A stretch of 64,000 nucleotides of DNA from NCBI RefSeq assembly GCF_003013715.1, contig NC_072818.1, positions 806,001 through 870,000 of the forward strand, in the 5' to 3' direction. Positions 1 through 9,339 of this stretch are shown here, one piece after another (the stretch's first letter is position 1; each line of letters opens with the position of its first letter). Origin of the DNA: Candidozyma auris (lineage: Eukaryota; Ascomycota; Pichiomycetes; Serinales; Metschnikowiaceae). Both the position numbers and the translations under genes were made by a program. The notes beneath the pieces are model-generated. The model did no database searches. It saw only the letters and a program-made list of their open reading frames with translations, and was not told where the DNA came from.

Positions 1-1094
1 GATGATTAAGGTTTTAGTGAGATTCAGCAGCGCCATTTGTGGCCTGAGAGCAGGAAGGTGAAAATGTAACAGTATGACAAATGTAGCTTAATGCTGACAT
101 GAAAGTGGTGCCCCTGCTATTGTTTCAGAGACAATGGGTCCAGCGTATAGCCCAATAGCTAAAAAATTGCGCAATCTCATACTTCCTCGGGAACATATTT
201 GTTAACCGCTTGCGCTTAACTTTAGACATCTACGTTAAAGTGCGCTAGTGTGGTCAAATGTAGCTTTCGAATTTCCTCGTGAGACTACGGCTACAAACTT
301 GACTTGCTATTCTGTTTCATTCATGATCTTCACAATCCTTAGAAGATTAGTACGTAATTTGAAAGTAGACCAAGCCTTCTATAACTCACGAATTTTACGT
401 AGCGTGAGACCTCCGAGATTAAGGAGATAGCAATTGGTAAAATTACCCGCACTTGTTGACTTCTCGGGGAATTGGCATCAGCACTCTCGAATTGACGGTT
501 AAGACTTTCCCAAACTCATTTCTTACACCCGCCTCAGAACTCTTGTAAGTACCTTTTTTCGCTTAACACAACCTACCAAGCTATACCTGCATAAAAAGAA
601 CGCAACAACTTAAGCCTTGCATAAGGCGTCTATGCAAGCACCCTGCACCATGTAAGACAATGCATATTTTGCATCCACAGGACCTTCAAAAAACGGCCAC
701 AAGTACGTCCACATGGGTGTTGAAATATATTTGCTACCAGCTCCTTTTGGTGCCAGCACTCCAAAATAAAGCTACCAAAGGCAGAGCGGCAAATATGGCC
801 TACAAAAACTGAGGTTTTCATGTAGCTGTTCGGGATTTTAACGCTCAGGTGAAGGGCTTAGCATCCTTTGGGAAGGTGAAATACCGAAAGTGACCGGTAA
901 CATAGCAACTCGTCGCCTTTATTGACGTTGGGCCAGCATGTAGCATTTTGGCCAAGGTGGGTTCCGCAGGCGCGTAGTACACACAGTGAATATTTGCAGC
1001 CACACAAGCTCGAACACTGTAGAATACAGTTCAATCCCAAACTATATAAGAACGCTTTTCTTCCCCCATCTTCCTCTCCATCAAACACAAACGC
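1..1094. other. gene-free upstream region of the IFF/HYR gene
   Basis: I see no convincing coding sequence; the short open frames lack ATG starts or recognisable composition. The right end is the promoter of the cell-wall gene, with a TATATAA box and one copy of the recurrent TGGCTGCRAA motif (listed separately). Confidence 0.6.
1043..1049 (+). promoter_or_regulatory. TATA box of the IFF/HYR gene
   Basis: TATATAA lies 46 bases before the ATG of the cell-wall protein. This is a short but usual distance for a yeast gene and supports that ATG. Confidence 0.6.
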
Positions 1095-3251
1095 ATGACT
1101 TTGATCTCCAAATTCAGTAGCACTTTGGCTACCTCGCTCGCTTTATTGACTTCCGCCTACGGTCTTGATGTGTCCAAGGACACCATCTACTCCGACTTGA
1201 CCTCGGTGGACCTCTACAACCTTGACGTTGAGAAGGGTGCTTTCTTCACCCTCTTGAACATCGGCGACATCTCCAACTCTGGCTCCCTCAACAACAAGGG
1301 CGAGTTGTACGTCACTTCCAACAACTACAAGCCTGTGTCCTACTCCCAGAACGGTCAGGACTTCATCAACTCTGGTAAGGCTTCTTTCGACTCCAGACAG
1401 GCCAACAGCGCTGGTAAGATCAACATTAATGTCGACAACTTTGAGAACCACGGTGAGGTGTGGTTCGGTACTTCCGACTCCTCTCTTTTCCCAAAGATTG
1501 GTCTTGTGTCCCTCAAGAGCTTCGACAACTACGGTAAGCTTTCCGTTGCTCAATCTCGTGGTGACGCCGGCCTGGTCAACTTCATCGACGGTACTTTCGA
1601 TTTGAACAACAACGGTGCCATTTGTGTGGAAAACCTCAGATGGTCCCAGCTCACCGGTATCAACGGTCCTGGTTGTATTGCTCTCGGTGAGAAGGCCGAG
1701 CTCGACCTCGCCAAGCTCATTTCCATTGACGAACAGCAGACCATTGCTTTCACCGGCAAGGACTCTGTTCTCAGCATCCTTGGTTTGACCGAAGCCCTTA
1801 CCGGTACCAGAACATACAACGTTGCTGGTTTCGGTTCTGGTAACAAGATAGAAGTCAACCTTGGTTTCACTTCCCACGAGTACAAGGGCGACACCTTGTC
1901 CCTTTCCTTCCTCTTTGGTGTGTTCAAGATCGACTTCAAGATCGGTGAGGGCTACGACAGTGACAAGATCAAGGCCGACGGCATTTTGGGCGGCGGTTTC
2001 GCCATCACCTACGATGCTGACTCTCCAACCAGCGTCCCTGACAAGTGTCACTGCGACCCATTCCCCCAGGCCAAGACTTCTGCTGAGATCACTTCTTCTG
2101 CTGCTTCCCTGGCTTCTTCTGCCATTTCCTCGATCTCCTCGTCCCTCGCTTCCGAGGCTTCCTCCGTGAAGTCCGAGGTTTCTTCCAGTGAGTCTTCTGT
2201 GAGCTCGTCTGTGTCTTCTGCTGCTTCTTCTTTGAGCTCCGTTGCACTGACCATCTCCCTGAGTGCTTCGTCTGCTGTTTCTTCTGCTGCCTCGTCTGCT
2301 TCTTCTGCTGTCTCCTCCGATTCTTCTGCCGCTTCGTCTGCCGCTTCCTCTGCTGCTTCTTCTGCCGCTTCGTCGTTGGTCTCGTCGGCATCTAGCTCGC
2401 TCGCTAGCTCAGCTTCTAGTTCAGCTTCTTCTGCTGGTTCTTCTGGTGCCTCATCCTCAGCTGGTTCATCCTCAGCTGGTGCCTCCTCTGTTGGCGCTTC
2501 TGCTGGCGTCTCTTCCGCTGTTGGCACTACCTACCTGACTGATGTTGCCACCACCTACTCTGACGGCAGTGTTGCTTCTGTTTCAGGTGAGGTTATCGTG
2601 ACTGTCGGTCCAGATGGCAAGCCAACCACAACCACCAAGACCTTCCCTTACGGTACCAAGACCATTTCTGGTACTATCACCGAGTGGGAGACCTACTGTC
2701 CTGTCTGCCCTGACCACAAGACCACTGTCTCTGGTTGGGTCTACACAACCACTGTTGGTGGTACCGTTACTCTCACCACTGAGGTTTGCCCACCAGGCGC
2801 CACTGCTCCAGCAGGTACTCCACCTTCTCCAGTTGCTTCTGGTTCTTCTTACACCTCTGTTGTCAACGGCAAGACCGAGTCTGGTGTTGTGTACAAGACT
2901 ACCATCGAGGGTACCAAGACCGTCTACACCTCTGTGTGTCCAGAGGAGACCCCAGCTCCATCTGCTGCTCCTTCTTCCGGTCCAGCTCCAGCTCCATCTG
3001 CTGCTCCTTCATCTGGTCCAGGTCCAGCTCCATCTGTTGCTCCTTCCTTCGGTCCAGGTCCAGCTCCAGCCCCAAGTCACCCATCCACTGTTGCTGGCGA
3101 GAGCACCGGCCCAGCTCCATCTGTGGTTCCAGCCTCTTCTGCTCCTGCTCCTTCTTCTGCACCAGCTGTTTCCACTTACGAGGGTGGTGCTGCTGCCCAG
3201 GTCATCAACTTCTCTTGGTTAATCTCATTGGTTGCTTTCGCTTTCTTCTAA
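1095..3251 (+). CDS. IFF/HYR-family GPI-anchored cell wall protein
   Basis: A predicted 718-residue cell-surface mannoprotein. Residues 1-23 form a signal peptide. Residues about 24-335 match the hyphally regulated cell wall N-terminal domain, a beta-helix type adhesin/structural head, with repeated short units such as ISNSGSLNNKG, NFENHGE and FDNYGKL. A Ser/Ala stalk follows (about 337-475), then two Thr-rich blocks with paired cysteines (YCPVCP, VCPPG, VCPEE), then a Pro/Ala/Ser tract with degenerate APSSGP units. The C-terminus (about 694-718) has a TYEGGAA-type cleavage region followed by a hydrophobic tail, so a GPI signal with omega site near Gly697/698 is inferred. Several stalk Leu residues are CTG codons (for example in SVALTISLSAS) and become Ser in the CTG-clade code, lengthening the Ser tract. 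IFF/HYR proteins act in adhesion and wall structure. This one is short, with few repeats, for the family. Confidence 0.88.
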   Translation: MTLISKFSSTLATSLALLTSAYGLDVSKDTIYSDLTSVDLYNLDVEKGAFFTLLNIGDISNSGSLNNKGELYVTSNNYKPVSYSQNGQDFINSGKASFDSRQANSAGKININVDNFENHGEVWFGTSDSSLFPKIGLVSLKSFDNYGKLSVAQSRGDAGLVNFIDGTFDLNNNGAICVENLRWSQLTGINGPGCIALGEKAELDLAKLISIDEQQTIAFTGKDSVLSILGLTEALTGTRTYNVAGFGSGNKIEVNLGFTSHEYKGDTLSLSFLFGVFKIDFKIGEGYDSDKIKADGILGGGFAITYDADSPTSVPDKCHCDPFPQAKTSAEITSSAASLASSAISSISSSLASEASSVKSEVSSSESSVSSSVSSAASSLSSVALTISLSASSAVSSAASSASSAVSSDSSAASSAASSAASSAASSLVSSASSSLASSASSSASSAGSSGASSSAGSSSAGASSVGASAGVSSAVGTTYLTDVATTYSDGSVASVSGEVIVTVGPDGKPTTTTKTFPYGTKTISGTITEWETYCPVCPDHKTTVSGWVYTTTVGGTVTLTTEVCPPGATAPAGTPPSPVASGSSYTSVVNGKTESGVVYKTTIEGTKTVYTSVCPEETPAPSAAPSSGPAPAPSAAPSSGPGPAPSVAPSFGPGPAPAPSHPSTVAGESTGPAPSVVPASSAPAPSSAPAVSTYEGGAAAQVINFSWLISLVAFAFF

Positions 3252-3730
3252 ACAAAAGACGAAACCTTTATATAACACGGACCTTTTAACCCAAGTCTGC
3301 CCTGCTGTGAACAAAGCAGGCTTGTTTCTTCGCAACGGTTTCAATAACCATTTCCCTTCGCTTTAGAGTTATATATCAGCGCTTTTGAGCCTTATCTTTA
3401 ATATAATTCCAGTTACAATAGTTTTTGGACCATCTCGTAAGAGTCAAGATAAACTCTCTTCAAAGCAAGTGGATTTTACATGCAACCGGCTATTACAATG
3501 TAATTACACCTAAAATACAATCACTTCACATCGTTGGCATCTTAAAATAAATCTATATTAAATAACAGGTAGTTGTATCATATCTCATATCTGATTATGA
3601 ACTGGGACCACATCAAGGGATCTGCGCTTCGCACATGTGCATCAGATGACGTTAAGGTGCATGCATGAGCTGCAAATCCTATTGTATATGTGCATTGCCA
3701 TAAGGAAACCGAGATGCGCCAAATCACAAT
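3252..3730. other. convergent 3' spacer
   Basis: AT-rich sequence between the 3' ends of the IFF/HYR gene and SNQ2. It holds short T-rich and AATAAA-like stretches suitable for 3' processing. No gene seen. Confidence 0.5.
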
Positions 3731-6700
3731 TTATGATTTCCTCTTGAATATCTTAGGCATTCTCCAGGTAGTCAATCTGAAGATCTTGTATAGGACAAGA
3801 CATATGATGATGTTGAAAATGATATACACGCAAAAGAACCCCACGTTTCGCCAGATATAGGAATACTTTGTGTACACCGTCAATAGATATTGATCCGCAT
3901 CAGTGTACCGACAGTATCCACACCTCTCTGTGCTATTTGGGTCTTGCAAGTAGCCCCCAGCATTTTCGATAAAAGAAGCCATATATTCACCACAACTCTT
4001 GCCCTGTGGAGGCTCCAAGTACGACAATTCTTTTTCTGAACACTTAACCTCCCTCTCGTGGAGAAATGAGGAGAGAAGGTTTTGTACGATATAGGTGTAG
4101 GGGCTGACCTTCCACATAAACGTCCAGAATCCAGGCATCAACTGCTTTGGCTGAACAACGCCACAAAATCCAACAATGAAGGAGAAGAAGAACGAAGCCA
4201 ACACTGCAGCAGACAGAATATCGGGCGCCATGTAGACCAACATGAAGGCAAACGAAATGTTAAATAACTGGAGGAATATACCGTGTGTCAAGTAAAACAC
4301 ACCCGCATGCGAGCCCAGGGTGTCTGATTGCGTAGGGAAGTAGAGTGAAACAATCATGATAGCCCCACCAACAAACATATAGGGGACCTCAGTCACAAAC
4401 TGCGCCAACACCATTAGCCACCATCTATAAGTGTTGGACATCCTCTCACGACCTTCAAAAAGCTCTCTGGTAGCGATACATTGTTCTTGAATCTGGTTAA
4501 TGAGCGGGGCTGAGACAACCACAGACAAGAAAGAACAAAACATGCCGTTTTGCAATCCAGTCAAGGTATGCTTAAGGCCAAAGAACGTGAAGCCAATGAA
4601 GAGTCCACTCATTGTCATGAGAAAGATTTTAGACATCACGTATTCTGGGTTTCTCCAAAACGCCCGGTAGTTTCTTTTGACAAGAATAGCAAACTGATAA
4701 AATGTAGGTGTTGCGTAAGTTTTGTGTAGCTCACGCAATTCCTTGGGTGTGAAATCTGTGGAGGTGTCATGAGCCTTACCTTGAGCGATGAACTCTTCGA
4801 TTTGATCATTCGCTATCTTCTTCTCTGGCGAGTTCTGCCAGACTTCAAACCAGTCCCGATCCACAACAGCAGTAGCACCTGCTCCAATAACTTCCAAAAT
4901 GTATTCAGCAGGGTTTTCATGGATTGAGCACTTTCTTGCACCATTTCTCTCGAAGTAATCTAAAATGACTCTCGAGTGATCGCCAATGTCACCGAAATAG
5001 ACCGTCTGACCCCCTTTCCTCAAAAGCAAAAGTCTGTCAAACTGTTCAAATAACGTGGCTGAGGGCTGGTGAATGGTGCACAATATTGATTGACCAGCAT
5101 TAGCTAGGGAACGAAGAAGCTTCACAATGGCCCATGCAGACTGAGAGTCAAGACCAGAAGTCGGCTCATCGAGGAAAAGCAACAAGGAAGGCTTTGCAAC
5201 AAGCTCAACACCAATAGTCAACTTCTTCCTTTGTTCCACATTGAGCCCTGAACCCAATTGGCCGACAATAGCGTCAGCATACTCGTTCATTTCAAGCACA
5301 TCAATGATACTTTCAACATATTCGACCTTCTCTTTATCTGGTACATTTTTCAGTCTTCTGAGTTTAGCTGAGAACACCAAGGCTTCTCTAACGGTAGATT
5401 GAGCAAGATGAATGTCTTGCTGCTGAACGTAGCCAGTTCTTCTGGAGAAAGATGCATCCAAAGGACCACCATTCACCAAGATATCACCAGAGACAACACC
5501 TATATCTGTTCTTTGCGCTAAAGCGTTCAAAAGTGTAGTCTTACCTGCTCCAGACTCTCCCATCAATGCGGTCAACTTACCAGGGACGCAGTATCCAGAC
5601 ACGTTATCAAGCAATCTTCTGTGGTCGCCATTGTAGGGGATATCATAGTCCACATTCTTCCACACAAAAATATCCTTACCTTGTAAGTCTGCAAGTGCTT
5701 TGTGGGTCTCTTCGTCGCTCAAAGAAGCAGATTTCTCTAAATCACGTACCTGAGATGGACCATTTTCCTCACTTGAGTCCAGGGACAGGGCTTTCTCGTT
5801 GTCGATTATGATGATATCGTTCTTGGACTTACTTCTGAGGAAAAACAACCGGTCCACACCGCCTGAAACAGGTCTCACTACTTCGAATCCGATAGCAGAA
5901 AGACAAACGAAGAAGATTAAGAAGCCGATTAAAATACCAAAATTTCTCCACACATGGCTGTAACTGTAATTGAAAGATTGAGCAACGTATCGATCCCCAT
6001 ATACAATAGTTTCACCTGGAAGCGAGCCGGTGAAGCCACAAACAGTGTTTTCCGTAGTATAACCAGGCCCACGCGGAATCAAGTAGTTGGTATCGCAAGG
6101 CATCTCCCGACCATGGAATTCGGCAGTGATCATCGCTTCGAATCCGTAAAGAACAGGATTGATGTAACCGATCCAGCGAAACCAAGGGTGCATCGATGGA
6201 GTCTGGATCATGTACGACGAGTACATCAATGAGGCTAATATGAGCACACCAGAAAACGCATTGGCAGAAGAGATTGTCTTATTCCAAGCTGCGACTGCTT
6301 TGAACAAGGAGCCCATCACCAAAGAAACCAAGTAACTGAACAAGATGAAAATGAAGAACTTGCCCGCATCTCTGTTGAGATTGGAGAGAAAGTAAAGCAC
6401 AAGACTGAAAACCGTGGTGATAACGAGGTTCACAGGGGCCACTGAAATGGCCTCTGCTATTGCAAACGAAGCGGGATGGTATAAGGAGTAGTTGTGCTGC
6501 TTCAACAAAATGGGCCTGGCCTTGAACGAGTTGGAGACTTCTGCTAATCCAGTCAACGACAAGTACAACACAGAGAAGAAAATGACGCCTCCTCGCGAGA
6601 ATGATCCAGTCACGTTGTCTGGAGTGTTATAGTAAAGAGATCCAACAATAAGACTTTGCACAAGCGCAGCAACTGCCTGAATGATGGTGTATGCCTTGTC

Positions 6701-8089
6701 TCCCCACGTATTTTGAAAAGCCCTCTTCAAATTGAGTCTGAACTGCTCATAAAAGTTAACGGTGAAAACAGAGCCAGCTCTCTGAAACTTCTGCTTCTCT
6801 TGTTTCACAGAGATTTTCATCTGTTGTCTTGTCTCATCAGCAGAAACAGAGGCCTTGTAGCTAGCAATTTCTTGAAGAACTTTTTTGTAATTAGGAGACT
6901 TCTTCCAGTAAGTGACAAATTCGTCGGGGGTTCTAGGAACCTTATTCTCAAACCCAGGCTTTGGAAAACGGCCAATAGGATCAGTCACAGCAGTCAAGAA
7001 CTCAGCCGTGGTCTGTCTGGCAGGACACTCATAGCCCATCTCCTCGAAATACGCCTTGGCCTCGTCCACTGGCCCAAAATACACTTTCCTGCCCTTGTAC
7101 AAGACGAGAACCTTGTCGAAAGTCGTGTAGATGTTCTCAGAAGCCTGGTAAAGCGAAACAAAAGCAGTAGATCTAGCAAATTTTGTAGAGACTCTAATTG
7201 CCTGGGCATACTCCAACGCCGTCGAGGCGTCGAGCCCCCTGGTGGCATTGTCCCAGCAGTAAACAGACCCCTGACAGGCCAAAGCCTCTGCTATGGACAC
7301 ACGCTTTCTTTCGCCACCAGAGCATCCTCTCACGTACTCATTGCCCACCTTCGTTCTGTAGGCGTGCCTGAGGCCAAACACCGTGGCCAACATATCCCTC
7401 ATGAACGCCACATACTCTTCCTTGGACATGTTGTTGACCCTGCGATGTGGCGTCCGACACCCAATGGCAAAGTCGAGTGTCTGTTGCACAGTCAAGTGGG
7501 GAAAATGAGTATCGAGCTCTGGGCAGTAGACCAAATCCTGCTTAAACCGTTTGAGCATCTCCTTCTGAGAAATGCCGTCGTACTCAACTGAGCCCTCGAG
7601 CCTCGTGTACAGCTGCAAATCGGTGCCGCTGAGCGCCTTGAGTAGCGTCAGGCACCCAGCACCAGGGCGGCCTAGCACAAGCACCATCTCGCCCTGCTTG
7701 GCGTAGCCGTCCATGCCCAGCAAAATGGCTCGTTCGGGCCGGTGACGGGCTTCCTTCACAGCACGGTAGATTGTCAAGGGCAATTTCAACACGCCGCTGA
7801 CGGTGGGCAAAAAAGCGTAGCTCTGGTCGATCCCGTGCACCGAAAGGTCTTCGAAGGAGACGCCCAACTGGCGCAAATGGATGCCGTCATGCTCTGACTG
7901 CTTGACGTAGGTGTGAAGGAGCCGAGATAAGTCGAAGTCTGGCGAATTCACTGGAAGATGGCCTCCCTCGTACGTCAAGCGGGAGAGCTCGCGAGAGAGG
8001 TCTGAGACCAGGAACCCCTGGGCCAGCTGGCCCACCGCCAGCGAGTCCACGTCTCCCTCATATCGTTTTGGCGTTGACTCCCCAGACAT
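3731..8089 (-). CDS. SNQ2: Snq2-type pleiotropic drug resistance ABC transporter
   Basis: A full-size ABCG/PDR plasma-membrane efflux pump, (NBD-TMD)x2, of 1,452 residues from the first in-frame ATG. NBD1 has the degenerate fungal PDR Walker A (GRPGAGC-S/T, no Lys, about residue 140), signature VRGCSGGERKR (about 250) and a WDNATRGLDAST Walker B region. NBD2 has the intact GESGAGKTT (about 840), GLNVEQRKKLTIG signature and FLDEPTSGLDSQSAW. Each NBD is followed by six predicted TM helices. TRGLDASTALEYAQAIR, YQASENIYTTFDKV and the C-terminal SYIWRNVGF-type ending resemble Snq2 more than Cdr1/Pdr5. Family substrates include 4-nitroquinoline oxide, azoles and other xenobiotics. A CTG codon occupies the conserved Ser of Walker A (residue 147). 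The open frame extends 28 codons upstream without an ATG. The N-terminus is shorter than usual for Snq2 and the likely TATA box is 239 bases upstream, so the 5' end deserves RNA evidence. Confidence 0.93.
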   Translation of the reverse strand: MSGESTPKRYEGDVDSLAVGQLAQGFLVSDLSRELSRLTYEGGHLPVNSPDFDLSRLLHTYVKQSEHDGIHLRQLGVSFEDLSVHGIDQSYAFLPTVSGVLKLPLTIYRAVKEARHRPERAILLGMDGYAKQGEMVLVLGRPGAGCLTLLKALSGTDLQLYTRLEGSVEYDGISQKEMLKRFKQDLVYCPELDTHFPHLTVQQTLDFAIGCRTPHRRVNNMSKEEYVAFMRDMLATVFGLRHAYRTKVGNEYVRGCSGGERKRVSIAEALACQGSVYCWDNATRGLDASTALEYAQAIRVSTKFARSTAFVSLYQASENIYTTFDKVLVLYKGRKVYFGPVDEAKAYFEEMGYECPARQTTAEFLTAVTDPIGRFPKPGFENKVPRTPDEFVTYWKKSPNYKKVLQEIASYKASVSADETRQQMKISVKQEKQKFQRAGSVFTVNFYEQFRLNLKRAFQNTWGDKAYTIIQAVAALVQSLIVGSLYYNTPDNVTGSFSRGGVIFFSVLYLSLTGLAEVSNSFKARPILLKQHNYSLYHPASFAIAEAISVAPVNLVITTVFSLVLYFLSNLNRDAGKFFIFILFSYLVSLVMGSLFKAVAAWNKTISSANAFSGVLILASLMYSSYMIQTPSMHPWFRWIGYINPVLYGFEAMITAEFHGREMPCDTNYLIPRGPGYTTENTVCGFTGSLPGETIVYGDRYVAQSFNYSYSHVWRNFGILIGFLIFFVCLSAIGFEVVRPVSGGVDRLFFLRSKSKNDIIIIDNEKALSLDSSEENGPSQVRDLEKSASLSDEETHKALADLQGKDIFVWKNVDYDIPYNGDHRRLLDNVSGYCVPGKLTALMGESGAGKTTLLNALAQRTDIGVVSGDILVNGGPLDASFSRRTGYVQQQDIHLAQSTVREALVFSAKLRRLKNVPDKEKVEYVESIIDVLEMNEYADAIVGQLGSGLNVEQRKKLTIGVELVAKPSLLLFLDEPTSGLDSQSAWAIVKLLRSLANAGQSILCTIHQPSATLFEQFDRLLLLRKGGQTVYFGDIGDHSRVILDYFERNGARKCSIHENPAEYILEVIGAGATAVVDRDWFEVWQNSPEKKIANDQIEEFIAQGKAHDTSTDFTPKELRELHKTYATPTFYQFAILVKRNYRAFWRNPEYVMSKIFLMTMSGLFIGFTFFGLKHTLTGLQNGMFCSFLSVVVSAPLINQIQEQCIATRELFEGRERMSNTYRWWLMVLAQFVTEVPYMFVGGAIMIVSLYFPTQSDTLGSHAGVFYLTHGIFLQLFNISFAFMLVYMAPDILSAAVLASFFFSFIVGFCGVVQPKQLMPGFWTFMWKVSPYTYIVQNLLSSFLHEREVKCSEKELSYLEPPQGKSCGEYMASFIENAGGYLQDPNSTERCGYCRYTDADQYLLTVYTKYSYIWRNVGFFCVYIIFNIIICLVLYKIFRLTTWRMPKIFKRKS

Positions 8090-8222
8090 CTGAAGAAACT
8101 CTCTTTGGTAGTCTGGAACAGGCTCACTGAAAAATCTGGAAATCTTTGGAAATGGCTGCGAATGCGAATGCAAGCGCTGCGCAGGTACAATGTATGGAAG
8201 GCAGGGGCAGCCAGGAGGAAGG

Positions 8223-8264
8223 ATTGAGACAATTGAGACAATTGAGACAGTTGAGACAGTTGAG
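8223..8264. repeat. 9-bp tandem repeat in the SNQ2 promoter
   Basis: Four direct copies of RTTGAGACA (three ATTGAGACA, one GTTGAGACA) and a partial fifth, between the SNQ2 start codon and its TATA-like box. It probably lies in the 5' leader. Confidence 0.8.
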
Positions 8265-8327
8265 CCTGAATTGAGATAAGGTGTAATTCAGGGAAGGCTC
8301 ATCACGACGAAGTGCGAAGTGGCGTCG

Positions 8328-8335
8328 TATTTATA
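8328..8335 (-). promoter_or_regulatory. TATA-like box of SNQ2
   Basis: TATAAATA on the minus strand, 239 bases before the chosen ATG, farther than usual. Just upstream is a CGG/CCG-rich stretch (about 8363-8395) of the kind bound by Zn2Cys6 regulators such as Pdr-type factors. That link is inference only. Confidence 0.4.
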
Positions 8336-9339
8336 CTTTTTTCACGCTCGTGCTCAAGCCTTCGGAGCCGGAACCGCACGGCGGAACTAATGCGGCTGCC
8401 AAAGACGATAGGGAATCAAAGAACGGACGGGAACCGCTGGAAGGAAAGGAAGTGTAAAGTTCGGCAAATGAATGCCTTGATCTGATTGGCCGCTCGGGGG
8501 TGTTCGGCTTTCATTTTGTCATATCTGCTGCTTTTCCGCTGCGATTGTTATGAACGTTGCCTTTGTTCTCCTGAGGCATGACTTTGAATTTACGAGAGTG
8601 AGAGGGATCTCAAGGAGAAGTGGCTGAGGATGGCAAACTTGTCTGAGTCAGCAGGGAGGGGGCAAATAACGTCTTCCATATGACGGCGTGGGGTCGGAAC
8701 ACGTTTCTTTTGCTTTCGCTTTGTTACTTTTACGGGTTTTTAGTCAACGCCCAGTAATCACTGGATTCGCTTCTGACTAGGAAAACTTCCTCGGCCGTTA
8801 AGGAGGGTGGGGCCAGGTGCAGGTGGTGCCGCTTACGTCAGACATTATCTAAGCGGCACATACTGCATGTAAGCTTTGAGTTGCCTACAACGGCTCATGC
8901 GCTGTCAGTGACGCTGATTAAGCAGTTACGTAAGCGCCACTATCACTGCTCAGTTTTCAAGAAGCCCTTTCACGATTGGACGGCCCAGCAGGTCTTTACA
9001 GGTTTCAAACTTTAGTGACTGCGAACACCCTCGTCTTTGTGGAAAAAGCCGGCTGCGAAAATGCTCGGCAAGAATTCGATTGTATACCGTTGCCTTGTTG
9101 ACATTTGGACAATGGGATGAATCGGGAATTGCATCAAACAGATTTAATTTCCATGAAACAAGTAAAAGATGACTTCTTCGCGAGCATCTCACGAGTGCCT
9201 TGGCGGAGATAACATTTCATAGCTCCAACTACGTTTGTAGGCTGTTTGAGAAACCGAACCCTTCATTAATTCCATAACCATAACTCATTAGAGAGACAGC
9301 GAAAGCATGTGGCGGACCTTAAGTAGCTCATTGACAGCC
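8336..9339. other. distal SNQ2 upstream region
   Basis: Non-coding stretch between SNQ2 and the 3' end of the next minus-strand gene. It contains a CGGCTGCGAAA variant of the recurrent promoter motif at 9050-9060. No coding sequence supported. Confidence 0.5.

Noticed and set aside
1143..2051. 302-residue open frame opposite the IFF/HYR gene
   Set aside because: It is antisense to a clearly coding adhesin domain; its composition follows from the sense codons.
2048..2527. Glu/Ala-rich open frame antisense to the Ser/Ala stalk
   Set aside because: Shadow of the TCT/GCT-rich repeats on the other strand.
6656..7591. 311-residue plus-strand open frame inside SNQ2
   Set aside because: Antisense to conserved NBD1 motifs; no recognisable protein.
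7640..7680. Missing Lys in SNQ2 NBD1 Walker A as a defect
   Set aside because: Fungal PDR pumps normally have Cys at this position in NBD1.
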